Shown in pieces: positions 1 to 9,034 of a DNA stretch of 64,000 nt (the stretch's first letter is position 1; every line of letters begins with the position of its first letter). A program made the translations under genes and the position numbers. Location: positions 372,001 to 436,000 of the forward strand of contig JBNKWZ010000021.1 of NCBI GenBank assembly GCA_050300015.1. Reading direction: 5' to 3'. The stretch is from CAYZQH01 sp050300015 (GTDB taxonomy: Bacteria > Pseudomonadota > Gammaproteobacteria > Pseudomonadales > Cellvibrionaceae). The notes beneath the pieces are model-generated. The model was not told where the DNA came from. It saw only the letters and a list, made by a program, of their open reading frames with translations, and did not search any database.

Positions 1-1071
1 GTATTCCCCATGTTCCTCGATATATTTCGCCTCAATCTCGTCGGTAAATACTTAACTTACGCTTTTCCTGCAGTGAGTTTGGTATTGCTTTGGGGTTATG
101 GTGGCATTCTAAGTCTGGGACAAGGCGTATTTTTTGGTTTGGGAGGTTACGCCATGGCCATGTTTTTAAAGCTGGAAGCCTCATCGCCAGAAAACACCGC
201 TATACAAACCACTCCTGGCATTCCCGACTTTATGGATTGGAATCAGCTCACGGAGCTGCCATGGTTCTGGGTGCCGTTTGAGAGTTTTACTTTTACCCTT
301 GCTGCTGTGCTGATACTGCCAACGATTTTTGCTTATATCATTGGGGCTGCCATGTTCAAGCGTCGGGTGGGAGGCGTTTACTTTGCCATTATCACACAGG
401 TGATTGCTGTGATTCTCACAGTACTTATTGTCGGCCAACAGGGATTTATCGGTGGTATCAACGGTATCACAGACCTTAGAACCTTACATGGTTGGGATAT
501 TACTTCCGACAGTGCAAAAACCCTTTTTTACTACATTAACTGTGCGCTTCTATTGGGCGTGGTGTTATTAGGGCGCCTAATTCTAACCAGTAAATTCGGG
601 CGTTTACTGCTGGCGATGCGTGATAAAGAAGATCGCGTTCGATTCAGTGGTTACGATGTGTCTAATTTCAAAATATTCATTTTCTGTGTGGCAGCAATGA
701 TCTCAGCCATCGGTGGCGCTATGTTTACTCTGCAAGTAGGGTTTATGTCGCCTTCCTTCGTCGGTATTGTCCCGTCTATTGAGATGGTGATTTTCTGCGC
801 TGTTGGTGGGAGAATGTCTCTTATTGGAGCTATATACGGCACCTTGGTTATTAATTTTGGCAAGACAGCGTTCTCCGAATCTTTCCCTCAATTATGGTTG
901 TTCCTGATGGGCGGACTGTTTATTGCTGTGGTTATGTTTTTTCCAAAGGGTCTGGCTGGTGTTTGGGAAAGTTATGGGCATTACCTCACTAATCCATTGT
1001 TAAGGCTTAAGTCGAATTTAACTAAATCAAACGTGGGCGGGCAGGGCAAGTTGAGCGAAGACGCTGGGTGA
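1..1071 (+). CDS. urtC: Urea/short-chain amide ABC transporter permease (UrtC-like), 5' end probably outside the window
   Basis: Inner-membrane permease of the LIV-M (branched-chain amino acid transporter) class, matching UrtC of urea importers and the FmdE/F-type amide permeases. It has multiple hydrophobic helices and the family signature WGYGGILSLGQG near the N-terminus. The frame is open to base 1. From memory, UrtC proteins have a further transmembrane helix before the GKYL motif, which here lies only about 12 residues after the first ATG (position 10), so I treat the gene as 5'-truncated by the window edge. It is followed by two ATPase genes (urtD, urtE), then by amidase genes. No urease genes follow, so the physiological substrate may be formamide or acetamide rather than urea. 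That substrate reassignment is inference; the permease family is firm. Confidence 0.88.
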   Translation, partial: VFPMFLDIFRLNLVGKYLTYAFPAVSLVLLWGYGGILSLGQGVFFGLGGYAMAMFLKLEASSPENTAIQTTPGIPDFMDWNQLTELPWFWVPFESFTFTLAAVLILPTIFAYIIGAAMFKRRVGGVYFAIITQVIAVILTVLIVGQQGFIGGINGITDLRTLHGWDITSDSAKTLFYYINCALLLGVVLLGRLILTSKFGRLLLAMRDKEDRVRFSGYDVSNFKIFIFCVAAMISAIGGAMFTLQVGFMSPSFVGIVPSIEMVIFCAVGGRMSLIGAIYGTLVINFGKTAFSESFPQLWLFLMGGLFIAVVMFFPKGLAGVWESYGHYLTNPLLRLKSNLTKSNVGGQGKLSEDAG

Positions 1072-1138
1072 GGTTTGGTCACAGTAAGACGTTGAGTTGT
1101 GACAAAAAATAGCCGAGTAAACGCACTAGGAGTTTGGT

Positions 1139-1885
1139 ATGAGTACGAATACTGATTATACATTGGCGATTGAAAATCTCACCGTTTCGTTTGATGGTTT
1201 TAAGGCGGTGGATGATCTCAATCTTTATATAGACAAAAACGAACTGCATGTGGTTATTGGACCTAATGGCGCAGGAAAGACTACCGTATTGGATCTTATC
1301 TGTGGGAAAACTAAGGCCACATCAGGCAGCATTAAATTTTTAAATAAAGAGCTAACAAAAATTTCAGAACATGAAATTGTCAGAGCGGGTGTTGGCCGGA
1401 AGTTTCAGACGCCATCAATATACGAAAATCTAACTGTGTTTGAGAATTTAGAAGTGTCCTATCCAGAGGGGCGTAGCATTGTTGGATCACTCACCTTCAA
1501 GCGTACACCTAAAGTTATGGAGAAAATACACGAAATAGCCAAGGAGATTATGTTAGAGGACGCATTAAACACAGAGGCGGGCCTGTTAAGCCATGGTCAA
1601 AAGCAATGGTTGGAAATAGGTATGCTGCTGATTCAAGATCCGCAGTTATTAATGCTAGATGAGCCAGTGGCTGGTATGAGTGTCAAGGAGCGGGAGCAAA
1701 CTGCGGTGCTGCTCAATAAAATCAGCCAAGGTCGGTCGGTTTTGGTGATTGAGCATGATATGGAGTTCGTGGAGCGTATCGCGCATAAAGTCACGGTGTT
1801 GCATCAAGGCAAAATTTTGGCTGCAGGAGATATGAAAAATGTGCAAGCGGACCCAAAAGTTATAGAGGTGTACCTGGGCCATTGA
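1139..1885 (+). CDS. urtD: ABC transporter ATP-binding protein UrtD-like
   Basis: First of two cytoplasmic ATPases energising the UrtC-type permease. The 248-residue protein has Walker A GPNGAGKTT at residues 41-49, an atypical signature LSHGQ at 150-154 (typical of UrtD rather than LSGGQ) and Walker B LLMLDE at 170-175. The ATG at 1139 follows AGGAG at 1127-1131 with good spacing. The gene lies 67 bases after urtC and 42 before urtE, consistent with one operon. Substrate could be urea or short amides, as explained for the operon. Confidence 0.92.
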   Translation: MSTNTDYTLAIENLTVSFDGFKAVDDLNLYIDKNELHVVIGPNGAGKTTVLDLICGKTKATSGSIKFLNKELTKISEHEIVRAGVGRKFQTPSIYENLTVFENLEVSYPEGRSIVGSLTFKRTPKVMEKIHEIAKEIMLEDALNTEAGLLSHGQKQWLEIGMLLIQDPQLLMLDEPVAGMSVKEREQTAVLLNKISQGRSVLVIEHDMEFVERIAHKVTVLHQGKILAAGDMKNVQADPKVIEVYLGH

Positions 1886-1927
1886 GGGCCATAATTCTGT
1901 TGGCGATGTAATGTCAAAGGTGAACAT

Positions 1928-2617
1928 ATGTTAGATGTGAAAAATTTAAAAGTTAGCTATGGCCAAAGTGAAGTGATTCATGGGTTGGATTTTAGCGTTC
2001 CTAAAAATGAAACCCTAGCCATTATGGGGCGCAATGGTATGGGTAAAACGACCTTGTTTAAGTCGTTAATCGGAATTCTGCCAACATCGGATGGTTCCAT
2101 TACCATTGATGGGCTTGATGTTACAAAGAATGAAAGCTATCAAAGAGTGGAACGCGGCATTGCCTATGTACCGCAAGGCAGGATGATTTTTCCGACCCTT
2201 ACCGTACAAGAGAATATTGAAACCGGTATGCAGGTGTCAAAAACCAAAAAAATTCCTGATGAAATCTATGCCTTATTCCCAGTGTTGCGGGAAATGCGTA
2301 ATCGAAAAGGGGGTAACTTGTCGGGCGGTCAACAACAGCAGTTGGCCATCGCGCGGGCGTTGGTTACCAATCCAAAAGTTTTATTGTTGGACGAGCCAAC
2401 GGAAGGTATTCAGCCCTCTATTATCAAAGATATTGCCAATATTTTGAACGAAATTAAAAAAATACGTGATATTACGATTATCGTTTCGGAACAAGTATTG
2501 AGCTTTACCATGGCCATTGCTGACCGCATTATTGTGATCGATAAGGGGGCATTCATTCATGAGAATGTTCGAGATGAAATCGATACGGATAAGATCAAGA
2601 AGTATTTGTCTGTGTAG
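1928..2617 (+). CDS. urtE: ABC transporter ATP-binding protein UrtE-like
   Basis: Second ATPase of the urea/amide importer, LivF-like, 229 residues. Walker A GRNGMGKTT is at 34-42, LSGGQ at 131-135 and Walker B LLLDEP at 152-157. The start ATG at 1928 follows AAAGGTGAAC. It ends 108 bases before the formamidase gene. In urea-utilising operons urtE is commonly followed by urease genes; here it is followed by fmdA and fmdB, the arrangement expected for an amide uptake and hydrolysis system such as the Fmd system described in Methylophilus. The ATPase assignment is solid; the substrate is inferred from the neighbours. Confidence 0.92.
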   Translation: MLDVKNLKVSYGQSEVIHGLDFSVPKNETLAIMGRNGMGKTTLFKSLIGILPTSDGSITIDGLDVTKNESYQRVERGIAYVPQGRMIFPTLTVQENIETGMQVSKTKKIPDEIYALFPVLREMRNRKGGNLSGGQQQQLAIARALVTNPKVLLLDEPTEGIQPSIIKDIANILNEIKKIRDITIIVSEQVLSFTMAIADRIIVIDKGAFIHENVRDEIDTDKIKKYLSV

Positions 2618-2725
2618 GCGTGGGTTTGTTATTGGAAAGTGCATTTGGAATTTTGTGCCATCTCCCGCTTCGAAATTTTTAGTGGGCTGTATGGAAAATG
2701 AAAATAGTGACCAACCGATGAGGGT

Positions 2726-3964
2726 ATGAGTATGACTGAAACGATCATTAAAATTAATCTAGAGGAATCCCCTTACGACAATGAAAAGATTCACAACCGT
2801 TGGCATCCTGATATCCCGATGGCGGTGATGGTCAAGCCGGGGGATGATTTCAAAATAGAATGTTACGACTGGACGGGCGGGCAGATTGCCAATAGTGATG
2901 ATGCTGCCGATGTGCGCGACGTGGATCTTTCACAAGTGCATTTTCTATCGGGACCTGTTGGTGTCGAAGGCGCAGAACCAGGTGATTTGTTGGAAGTGGA
3001 TATCTTGGATATTGGTGCCTTTGATAATAGTCTTTGGGGCTTTAATGGGTTTTTCTCCAAGAAAAACGGTGGTGGATTCCTAACAGAGCACTTCCCCGAA
3101 GCACAAAAGTCCATTTGGGATTTTAATGGTATGTTTACCAAGAGTCGCCACGTGCCCGGTGTGGAGTTTGCCGGTTTGATTCATCCAGGTCTGATTGGTT
3201 GCTTGCCGTCAAAAGAACTGCTTGACGAATGGAATACGCGCGAAAAGGCATTGTTTGATACTGACCCTGAACGTACGCCACCTTTGGCAACATTGCCTTA
3301 TGCAGATACCGCGCACATGGGTACCTTAACCGGTGAAGCCAAAGAGAAAGCCGCCGCCGAAGGTGCGCGAACCGTTCCGCCCCGTGAGCATGGCGGTAAC
3401 TGCGACATTAAAGATTTATCCCGTGGCTCAAAAATCTATTTTCCTGTGTATGTGGATGGTGCCGGTTTGTCCATGGGCGATCTACATTTCAGCCAAGGTG
3501 ATGGCGAAATTACCTTTTGTGGTGCTATCGAGATGGCCGGTTGGATTCATCTGCGTGTGAATTTAATCAAAGATGGGATGGCCAAATACGGCATTAAAAA
3601 TCCCATCTTTAAACCGAGCCCAATCACACCGAAATACGATGATTATCTGATTTTTGAAGGCATTTCTGTTGATGAGGGCGGTAAGCAACACTACTTAGAT
3701 GTTCATATTGCCTATCGGCAAGCCTGTTTAAATGCCATCGAATATATGACCAAGTTCGGTTACACCAAAGCACAAGCTTACGCTATTTTAGGTGTGGCGC
3801 CCGTTCAAGGGCACATCAGTGGGGTGGTGGATATTCCGAATGCCTGTGCAACTTTATGGCTGCCGACGGATATCTTCGAGTTCGATGTGAAACCCAATGC
3901 GAATGGCCCCACAGTTGAATTGGATGGATCTGTCGAAATACCGTTGGCACCTGACTTAGACTAG
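2726..3964 (+). CDS. fmdA: Formamidase (acetamidase/formamidase family)
   Basis: Cytoplasmic zinc-dependent amide hydrolase that releases ammonia from formamide and related short amides. The 412-residue length and the conserved core (HNRWHPDIP near residue 25, the PPREHGGNCDIKDL block near 215-230, GLSMGDLHFSQGDGE near 250, and GVAPVQGHISGVVDIPN near the C-terminus) match FmdA/AmdA. The ATG at 2726 follows a GAGGGT sequence; a second in-frame ATG two codons later is also possible. It is followed after 9 bases by fmdB, the usual pairing. Together with AmiE it would feed ammonia from amides taken up by the upstream transporter. Confidence 0.94.
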   Translation: MSMTETIIKINLEESPYDNEKIHNRWHPDIPMAVMVKPGDDFKIECYDWTGGQIANSDDAADVRDVDLSQVHFLSGPVGVEGAEPGDLLEVDILDIGAFDNSLWGFNGFFSKKNGGGFLTEHFPEAQKSIWDFNGMFTKSRHVPGVEFAGLIHPGLIGCLPSKELLDEWNTREKALFDTDPERTPPLATLPYADTAHMGTLTGEAKEKAAAEGARTVPPREHGGNCDIKDLSRGSKIYFPVYVDGAGLSMGDLHFSQGDGEITFCGAIEMAGWIHLRVNLIKDGMAKYGIKNPIFKPSPITPKYDDYLIFEGISVDEGGKQHYLDVHIAYRQACLNAIEYMTKFGYTKAQAYAILGVAPVQGHISGVVDIPNACATLWLPTDIFEFDVKPNANGPTVELDGSVEIPLAPDLD

Positions 3965-3973
3965 GGGGAGTCC

Positions 3974-4318
3974 ATGCCTGTTTACGATTATAAATGTAAA
4001 GATCACGGCGTGTTTTATGGTTTGCAGACCATGGCAGACTACGATAAACCCAAAGCTTGCCCCACCTGCGGTGTGGCAAGTCCCCGGGTGATATTGATGT
4101 CTCCCAAAATATTAGACATGCCAAAGGAACGCAAAACAGCAATGTCTCGCAATGAACGGGCTCAGAACGAGCCGGTTCATTCCACGGAAGACCAGAGGCA
4201 GCACGACCACCAGCACAGAAAACAATGTGGTTGCCAAAAGCGCTCTTCAAAGCTGATGTATACCGCTCAGGGGGACAAAATGTTCCCCTCGATGCGTCCT
4301 TGGATGATCAGCCATTAA
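3974..4318 (+). CDS. fmdB: FmdB family zinc-ribbon regulatory protein
   Basis: Small (114 residues) FmdB-type protein proposed in amide-degrading bacteria to regulate formamidase. The N-terminal zinc ribbon MPVYDYKCKDHG...CPTCG has the usual second CxxC knuckle, while the first knuckle is C-x2-H (CKDHG), a tolerated variant in the family. The middle is hydrophilic and His/Gln-rich, and the C-terminus carries the KMFPSMRPW block seen in formamidase-linked members. A GGGGGAG sequence precedes the ATG at 3974. Its exact biochemical role is not established; the position directly behind fmdA supports the name. Confidence 0.85.
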   Translation: MPVYDYKCKDHGVFYGLQTMADYDKPKACPTCGVASPRVILMSPKILDMPKERKTAMSRNERAQNEPVHSTEDQRQHDHQHRKQCGCQKRSSKLMYTAQGDKMFPSMRPWMISH

Positions 4319-4641
4319 AAAGCGTTGTCATTCAAAAAAAGAGGAAGTGGCCAAGTGCCGTTTCCCCCAAATTGAGTTATTCGGATGCATAAAAAAATGA
4401 GGTTTTGCCGGTTGTGGTGACCTTTGCGTTTAAGCGTCAAAAACAAGTTTAGATATATTGACTGCTTAAACCGTGTGTCCAAAAAATAGAGCAACGACTT
4501 AGCAAGGACCGATGAGGCAAAGTGCAGAGTACATAGACGCTGAGCGTTTCTGTGCGTCAACCACAGGGAAAACCGATACGTCGATGCCTTACATTAGGTC
4601 TGGCAACGGCTCTAGACTCGTCCCTTTCTTTGGAGGTTACG
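4319..4641 (+). other. Long non-coding leader upstream of amiE
   Basis: No convincing gene lies in these 323 bases. The frame of amiE can be read upstream to 4552, but that extension lacks a ribosome binding site and has no counterpart in aliphatic amidases. The stretch contains short inverted repeats, such as ACGCTGAGCGT near 4529-4540 with an overlapping GACGC/GCGTC pair. An AmiR-type antitermination leader is conceivable because amiE of Pseudomonas is controlled that way, but I see no clear terminator with a T-run here. Confidence 0.3.
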
Positions 4642-5688
4642 ATGAGACACGGTGATATTTCAAGCAGTGCTGATACCGTCGGCGTTGCCGTAGTCAACTA
4701 CAAAATGCCAAGACTTCACACTAAGGCTGAAGTGTTGGAAAACGCCAACAAAATCGCTGAGATGATTAAAGGCATGAAGGTGGGTTTACCTGGGATGGAC
4801 TTGGTGATTTTCCCCGAATATAGCACCATGGGGATTATGTATGACCCAGATGAAATGATGGCCACAGCGGCGACAGTGCCTGGTGATGAGACCGCCATAT
4901 TCAGCGCTGCCTGCAAGGAGGCAAATACGTGGGGTGTTTTCTCCTTAACGGGTGAACGGCACGAAGATCACCCCAATAAGGCACCTTACAATACCTTAGT
5001 ATTGATCAATAGTGATGGGGAAATTGTTCAAAAGTATCGGAAGTGTATTCCCTGGTGTCCTATTGAGGGTTGGTATCCCGGCGATCGGACTTATGTGAGT
5101 GAAGGTCCCAAAGGCATGAAAATAAGCCTCATCATTTGTGATGATGGCAACTATCCTGAAATTTGGCGCGATTGCGCTATGAAGGGTGCGGAGTTAATTA
5201 TTCGGTGTCAGGGGTATATGTACCCCGCTAAAGATCAACAAGTGATGATGGCCAAGACCATGGCGTGGGCCAACAATAGCTATGTGGCCGTGGCGAATGC
5301 TACAGGTTTTGATGGCGTGTATTCCTATTTCGGTCACTCAGCGCTGATTGGGTTCGATGGCCGTACCTTGGGCGAGTGTGGCGAAGAGGATATGGGCGTT
5401 CAATACGCGCAGTTGTCGATCAGTCAAATTCGAGATGCCAGAGCCAATGATCAGTCGCAAAATCATCTGTTTAAACTATTGCACAGAGGGTACACCGGCA
5501 TGCACAACTCTGGCGATGGCGATCGAGGTGTGGCGGATTGTCCCTTTGATTTTTATCGAAGCTGGGTGCTTGACGCCGAAAAAACACGCGATGAAGTCGA
5601 AAAAATCACGCGCAGTACCGCCACAACAGCGGATTGCCCGGTGGGTTCTTTACCTTTTGAAGGGAAAGAAAAAGAGCTAGAAGCCTAG
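4642..5688 (+). CDS. amiE: Aliphatic amidase
   Basis: Nitrilase-superfamily acylamide amidohydrolase (acetamide or propionamide to acid plus ammonia), 348 residues. The sequence is extremely close to Pseudomonas AmiE from its first residues (MRHGDISSS) onward. The Glu-Lys-Cys catalytic set is visible in VIFPEYS, KYRKCIPWCP and LIICDDGNYPE. I place the start at 4642 because GGAGG (4632-4636) lies five bases upstream and the family N-terminus begins there; an open frame reaching back to 4552 is not supported. It is followed 12 bases later by an AmiB-like ATPase, as in the P. aeruginosa amiEBCRS operon. The sensor AmiC and antiterminator AmiR are not in this window. Confidence 0.96.
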   Translation: MRHGDISSSADTVGVAVVNYKMPRLHTKAEVLENANKIAEMIKGMKVGLPGMDLVIFPEYSTMGIMYDPDEMMATAATVPGDETAIFSAACKEANTWGVFSLTGERHEDHPNKAPYNTLVLINSDGEIVQKYRKCIPWCPIEGWYPGDRTYVSEGPKGMKISLIICDDGNYPEIWRDCAMKGAELIIRCQGYMYPAKDQQVMMAKTMAWANNSYVAVANATGFDGVYSYFGHSALIGFDGRTLGECGEEDMGVQYAQLSISQIRDARANDQSQNHLFKLLHRGYTGMHNSGDGDRGVADCPFDFYRSWVLDAEKTRDEVEKITRSTATTADCPVGSLPFEGKEKELEA

Positions 5689-5700
5689 CCGAGGTGCAGG

Positions 5701-6750
5701 ATGCCCTTTATCAACGATCAATTGGCGGACAATGAAAAATGGGTTCGCCATCAAAAGCTCGCTCGCGGGTTATCCGTCAAGGATTCCCGTTCGTCACGTT
5801 TTACCTTTGACCCAAAAGATGTGGTAGACGAGTTGAGGCGTTTGATCGTCGGGCAGGAGGCGCTGGTTTCAGCCATGAGCGACATGCTGTATTGGGTCAA
5901 AGCTGATATCGCAGACTCCCACCGGCCCTTGAGTGTCAATTTGTTTTTGGGGCCAACCGGAGTGGGTAAAACCGAGGCCGTAAGAGTTTTGAGTAAAGCC
6001 CTGACCGGGAGCGACACAGGGTTTTGCCGAATTGATATGAATACGTTGGCTCAGGAGCATTATGCTGCCGCCTTAACCGGAGCGCCACCAGGCTATGTGG
6101 GTAGCAAAGAGGGTTATTCGCTATTCAATACTGAGGCCATTGAGGGCCGTTACGGTCAACCTGGCATAGTGCTATTTGATGAAATTGAAAAAGCGAGCAA
6201 AGAAGTGCTTCGTGCACTGTTAAACATTTTAGATACCGGCCAATTGACGCTCGCCAGCGGCACCAAGACGCTGAATTTTTGTAATACGCTTATCTTTATG
6301 ACCAGTAACCTAGGGGCGGACGAATATGCTCGAGTGCTGAGACGGCGCAACGGCGTGTTCGGTTCAATGCTAGCGAGTAAAGGACAAAGCCGGGCAGTGC
6401 AGGCAGTGGATACTGCTATGAAGCGCCATCTTGACCCTGAATTTTTGAACCGTTTAGAGCGAATCATTCACTTCCAACCCCTAACGGAATCCACGTTGGA
6501 TGCCATTATTGAGCTAGAGGTTGAGAAATTAAACCATCGGTTGTCACTCAAAAAGGCTCACGTAGTCTTGGCACCCAGTGCCAAGACTCGAATCAAAGAA
6601 ATGTATAACATTGAGTACGGTGCCCGAAACATGGCGCGTAATTTACGCACCCACATAGGGCCGGTTATTGCCAAGGCCATTTTGGAACAAACCGATGTTG
6701 AACATTTTACACTCGGTTACTCCCAGCAAGGGTTTTGTATCGTCCGTTAA
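5701..6750 (+). CDS. amiB: AAA+ ATPase AmiB (ClpB/ClpA-like single-domain chaperone)
   Basis: A 349-residue AAA+ protein resembling the second nucleotide-binding module of ClpA/ClpB. Walker A GPTGVGKT is at 84-91, pore-loop GYVG at 131-134, Walker B IVLFDE at 156-161, sensor-1 TSNLG at 201-205, and a sensor-2 type YGARNMAR motif sits near the C-terminus. The N-terminal Clp repeats and first ATPase domain are absent. In Pseudomonas the gene after amiE encodes a protein of this kind (AmiB) that is thought to work with the channel protein AmiS or as an energiser; the mechanism is not firmly known. The 12-base gap to amiE indicates co-transcription. Confidence 0.88.
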   Translation: MPFINDQLADNEKWVRHQKLARGLSVKDSRSSRFTFDPKDVVDELRRLIVGQEALVSAMSDMLYWVKADIADSHRPLSVNLFLGPTGVGKTEAVRVLSKALTGSDTGFCRIDMNTLAQEHYAAALTGAPPGYVGSKEGYSLFNTEAIEGRYGQPGIVLFDEIEKASKEVLRALLNILDTGQLTLASGTKTLNFCNTLIFMTSNLGADEYARVLRRRNGVFGSMLASKGQSRAVQAVDTAMKRHLDPEFLNRLERIIHFQPLTESTLDAIIELEVEKLNHRLSLKKAHVVLAPSAKTRIKEMYNIEYGARNMARNLRTHIGPVIAKAILEQTDVEHFTLGYSQQGFCIVR

Positions 6751-7118
6751 TCCAGCCCTCCCTGTCGTTCAGGTTGCGCGTATGGCGCCCTCGAAGCATC
6801 AACCAATCCTCTGTTTCGCATCGCTGGCCTTTAATTTGGGGTCGCGAGCGGGTCTTAGGGGACAGTAAAAAGTGAGGGGGCATGGATGCGGCATCATTGG
6901 CCGCAAAGCCAATGAAAGCTCTCCTGCTCTCGCGTGTCAAAATTGGGCGCAAGCGCCATAAATCCCACTTGAAATCGGGATTTTAAACTGTGTTAAAGTA
7001 CGCGGCTTTGTCTAAACTCCACGCGCAGAGCTTAGGCTCGCACCGGCTTTATGTGCGACATTTGCACTGTGCGTGGGGCACCAGTGTTATGACCACCGTT
7101 AAATGAGGAGCCAGAACA
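6751..7118. other. Intergenic region between amiB and the GH9 gene
   Basis: No gene is seen in these 368 bases. A hairpin with arms AAATCCC (6960-6966) and GGGATTT (6977-6983), followed by a short T stretch, could end the amide operon, although it lies about 210 bases after the amiB stop. Promoter elements for the GH9 gene must be here, but I could not identify a convincing pair. A strong Shine-Dalgarno (GAGGAG, 7105-7110) precedes the GTG at 7119. Confidence 0.35.
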
Positions 7119-9011
7119 GTGTTCCACACGATCACTCAGCAGCATGGGGCCAACAGCCCGTTAACTGTCTCGCCCAAGGGCCACCGTCAAGTAATGCGCG
7201 TTTTGCGCGCCCTGGGGCTTTGTATATTTGGGGTCCCATTATCGGGGTTTGGGTTAGACGACGGCACCCAGATGTCATCGCCCTTTAGGATTAACTACGC
7301 GGGCTATCTCACGGAAGCCACCAAAACCGCCATGTATCTGGGCAGCTATTCCGGCCCCATTGAATGGCATCTGGTGGGAAGCCATTGCCGGGGTGTTGAA
7401 AATACCTATATTCAAAACGACTTTTCTTCCGGCGACAGTTTCTATCGTATCGACTTTTCCAAGTGCACACAAAATGGAGAAAACTGGGTTTTACAAGTGG
7501 GTGAGCATCGTTCACTGCCGTTTACGATTTCAAACGACCCTTATGGCGGTTTAGTGTTTGAAGTGTTTGATTATTTTCGAGACCACACGGGAAAGGCCAC
7601 GTTCAATCAAACGGTTGACGATTGGGCGCCGGAATTGAGTACCGAGTTTGAATACGTGAAGGATGCCGGAGATAACGGTGTATACCCCGTTAACACGGCA
7701 GAGGCGGCGTGGTCGTTGATTAACCTTTTGGAAACCTACCCAGATATTAATGCCTATTATAGCGGCCATCTTTTGGGCGCCAATACGGTATATCAGCAGT
7801 TAGAGGTGTTAACCGAGCAGTTTTATCATGTGTTTGATCATGGGGGGGCACTTGCTATTCCCAAATTCCACACAAACGTTAACGATAGTTGGGCGCTTTG
7901 CCCACCGTATACCAGCGGTACCTGTATCGCTAAGCCCGAAACCAAGGCGACCTATTCTACGGCGCGGACCTTGGCGGGTATGGCGAGATTGCGTGCGCAA
8001 TACAGTACCCCAAAAGCTGCGAAACAAGCTTATGAGTTAGCGAGCACGGCTTTTGAAAACGCTCAGAACACACCGTTGACTTGCTTGAAAGAAAGTGACT
8101 TTGGGGGAGAGGGAGGGATGTACCCCAATAACGACAATTACGCGATTTACCGTGACCCTCCAAAAGAGCGCGACCCTTGCCATACCGATAAGGACAACAC
8201 CCAGGACGATGAGTACGCCGCTTTGGCCGAGCTCTACGTGTCTGCCGTTGTGTTAAAGAAGGGCAGAGATGTTAGATCGCTCAAAAAGGCACTAATGGCG
8301 CACCCTCGTTACCAAGAGATATCTTCTTATTGGTGGGGGGCGGTGGCTGCTGAGGGTAGTTTGACATTGCTTACCCACGAAGCGGCATTGGGTTTAGACC
8401 TTTCTAAACTCAAGGCAAATTTGCTTCAAAAAGCCAATGCCATTGTGTTGAACCAGTCTGAGGGGTACCCCGGGGTAACTTGGGAGGCGCAATCTAAGCG
8501 ATGGCATAATGGCGATCAAGACAATTTGGATGCCAATGTACGGTGGGGGTCACATCGTATGGCGCTGAACGATGCGCGACTACTGATGGCGGCGTCCGAC
8601 GTGAGTCACCGCCAAAAACAACCCTTATTGGCAGCGCACTATGCTCGTCAAGCACTGTTGGTGCTCGATCATATTGCCGGCATCAATCCTGTAGCATTGG
8701 CTATGTTTACCGCAAAGGGGTATCCCGAAATAGAAAATGCAGTAACTCGCACTCACGATGCTGCGGACCCAAAAGACCAGTGGCCGGGCAAGATGGTACT
8801 GGGCCCCAACAATTGGACCAACGCCAACGATCCTAATATGCCCAAGTTCGGGTCCCAACCAGGGCTCAAGATGTTTGCTTTGACCGGTGTTGGTTGGGCA
8901 TCGCGTGAAATTTCCATTGATGCCAACGCGGCGATCACACCGGTCATGTATTTTGCCAAGGAGATTGCGCCTAAGCGCTTGGCCCAGTGGCCCTTAAGTG
9001 CCAACGACTAG
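7119..9011 (+). CDS. Glycoside hydrolase family 9 protein, exported
   Basis: Predicted secreted beta-glycanase of 630 residues. A hydrophobic segment at about residues 28-46 looks like a signal peptide. Residues about 55-140 form an Ig-like CelD_N domain, and the rest is an (alpha/alpha)6 catalytic domain. The GH9 catalytic aspartate motif DAGD is at 182-185 with the typical following helix (AAWSLINLLE), and the general acid Glu is E597 in REISIDANA. The intervening NPxxxxxTxxG motif is degenerate, so this is a divergent member. The GTG start at 7119 has a good GAGGAG site; an ATG at 7194 directly before the signal segment is an alternative. No carbohydrate-binding module or linker is present. 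Substrate could be cellulose, mixed-linkage glucan or another beta-glycan; some GH9 enzymes act on chitosan oligosaccharides. Confidence 0.8.
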   Translation: MFHTITQQHGANSPLTVSPKGHRQVMRVLRALGLCIFGVPLSGFGLDDGTQMSSPFRINYAGYLTEATKTAMYLGSYSGPIEWHLVGSHCRGVENTYIQNDFSSGDSFYRIDFSKCTQNGENWVLQVGEHRSLPFTISNDPYGGLVFEVFDYFRDHTGKATFNQTVDDWAPELSTEFEYVKDAGDNGVYPVNTAEAAWSLINLLETYPDINAYYSGHLLGANTVYQQLEVLTEQFYHVFDHGGALAIPKFHTNVNDSWALCPPYTSGTCIAKPETKATYSTARTLAGMARLRAQYSTPKAAKQAYELASTAFENAQNTPLTCLKESDFGGEGGMYPNNDNYAIYRDPPKERDPCHTDKDNTQDDEYAALAELYVSAVVLKKGRDVRSLKKALMAHPRYQEISSYWWGAVAAEGSLTLLTHEAALGLDLSKLKANLLQKANAIVLNQSEGYPGVTWEAQSKRWHNGDQDNLDANVRWGSHRMALNDARLLMAASDVSHRQKQPLLAAHYARQALLVLDHIAGINPVALAMFTAKGYPEIENAVTRTHDAADPKDQWPGKMVLGPNNWTNANDPNMPKFGSQPGLKMFALTGVGWASREISIDANAAITPVMYFAKEIAPKRLAQWPLSAND

Positions 9012-9034
9012 AAGATTGGGACGTGTTATTGAGT

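Noticed and set aside
3816..4250. 144-codon minus-strand frame across fmdA and fmdB
   Set aside because: It lies opposite two well-conserved genes, has no ribosome site and its translation resembles no family; it is a shadow frame.
4552..4641. Upstream extension of amiE by 30 codons
   Set aside because: GGAGG and the canonical AmiE N-terminus both place the start at 4642.
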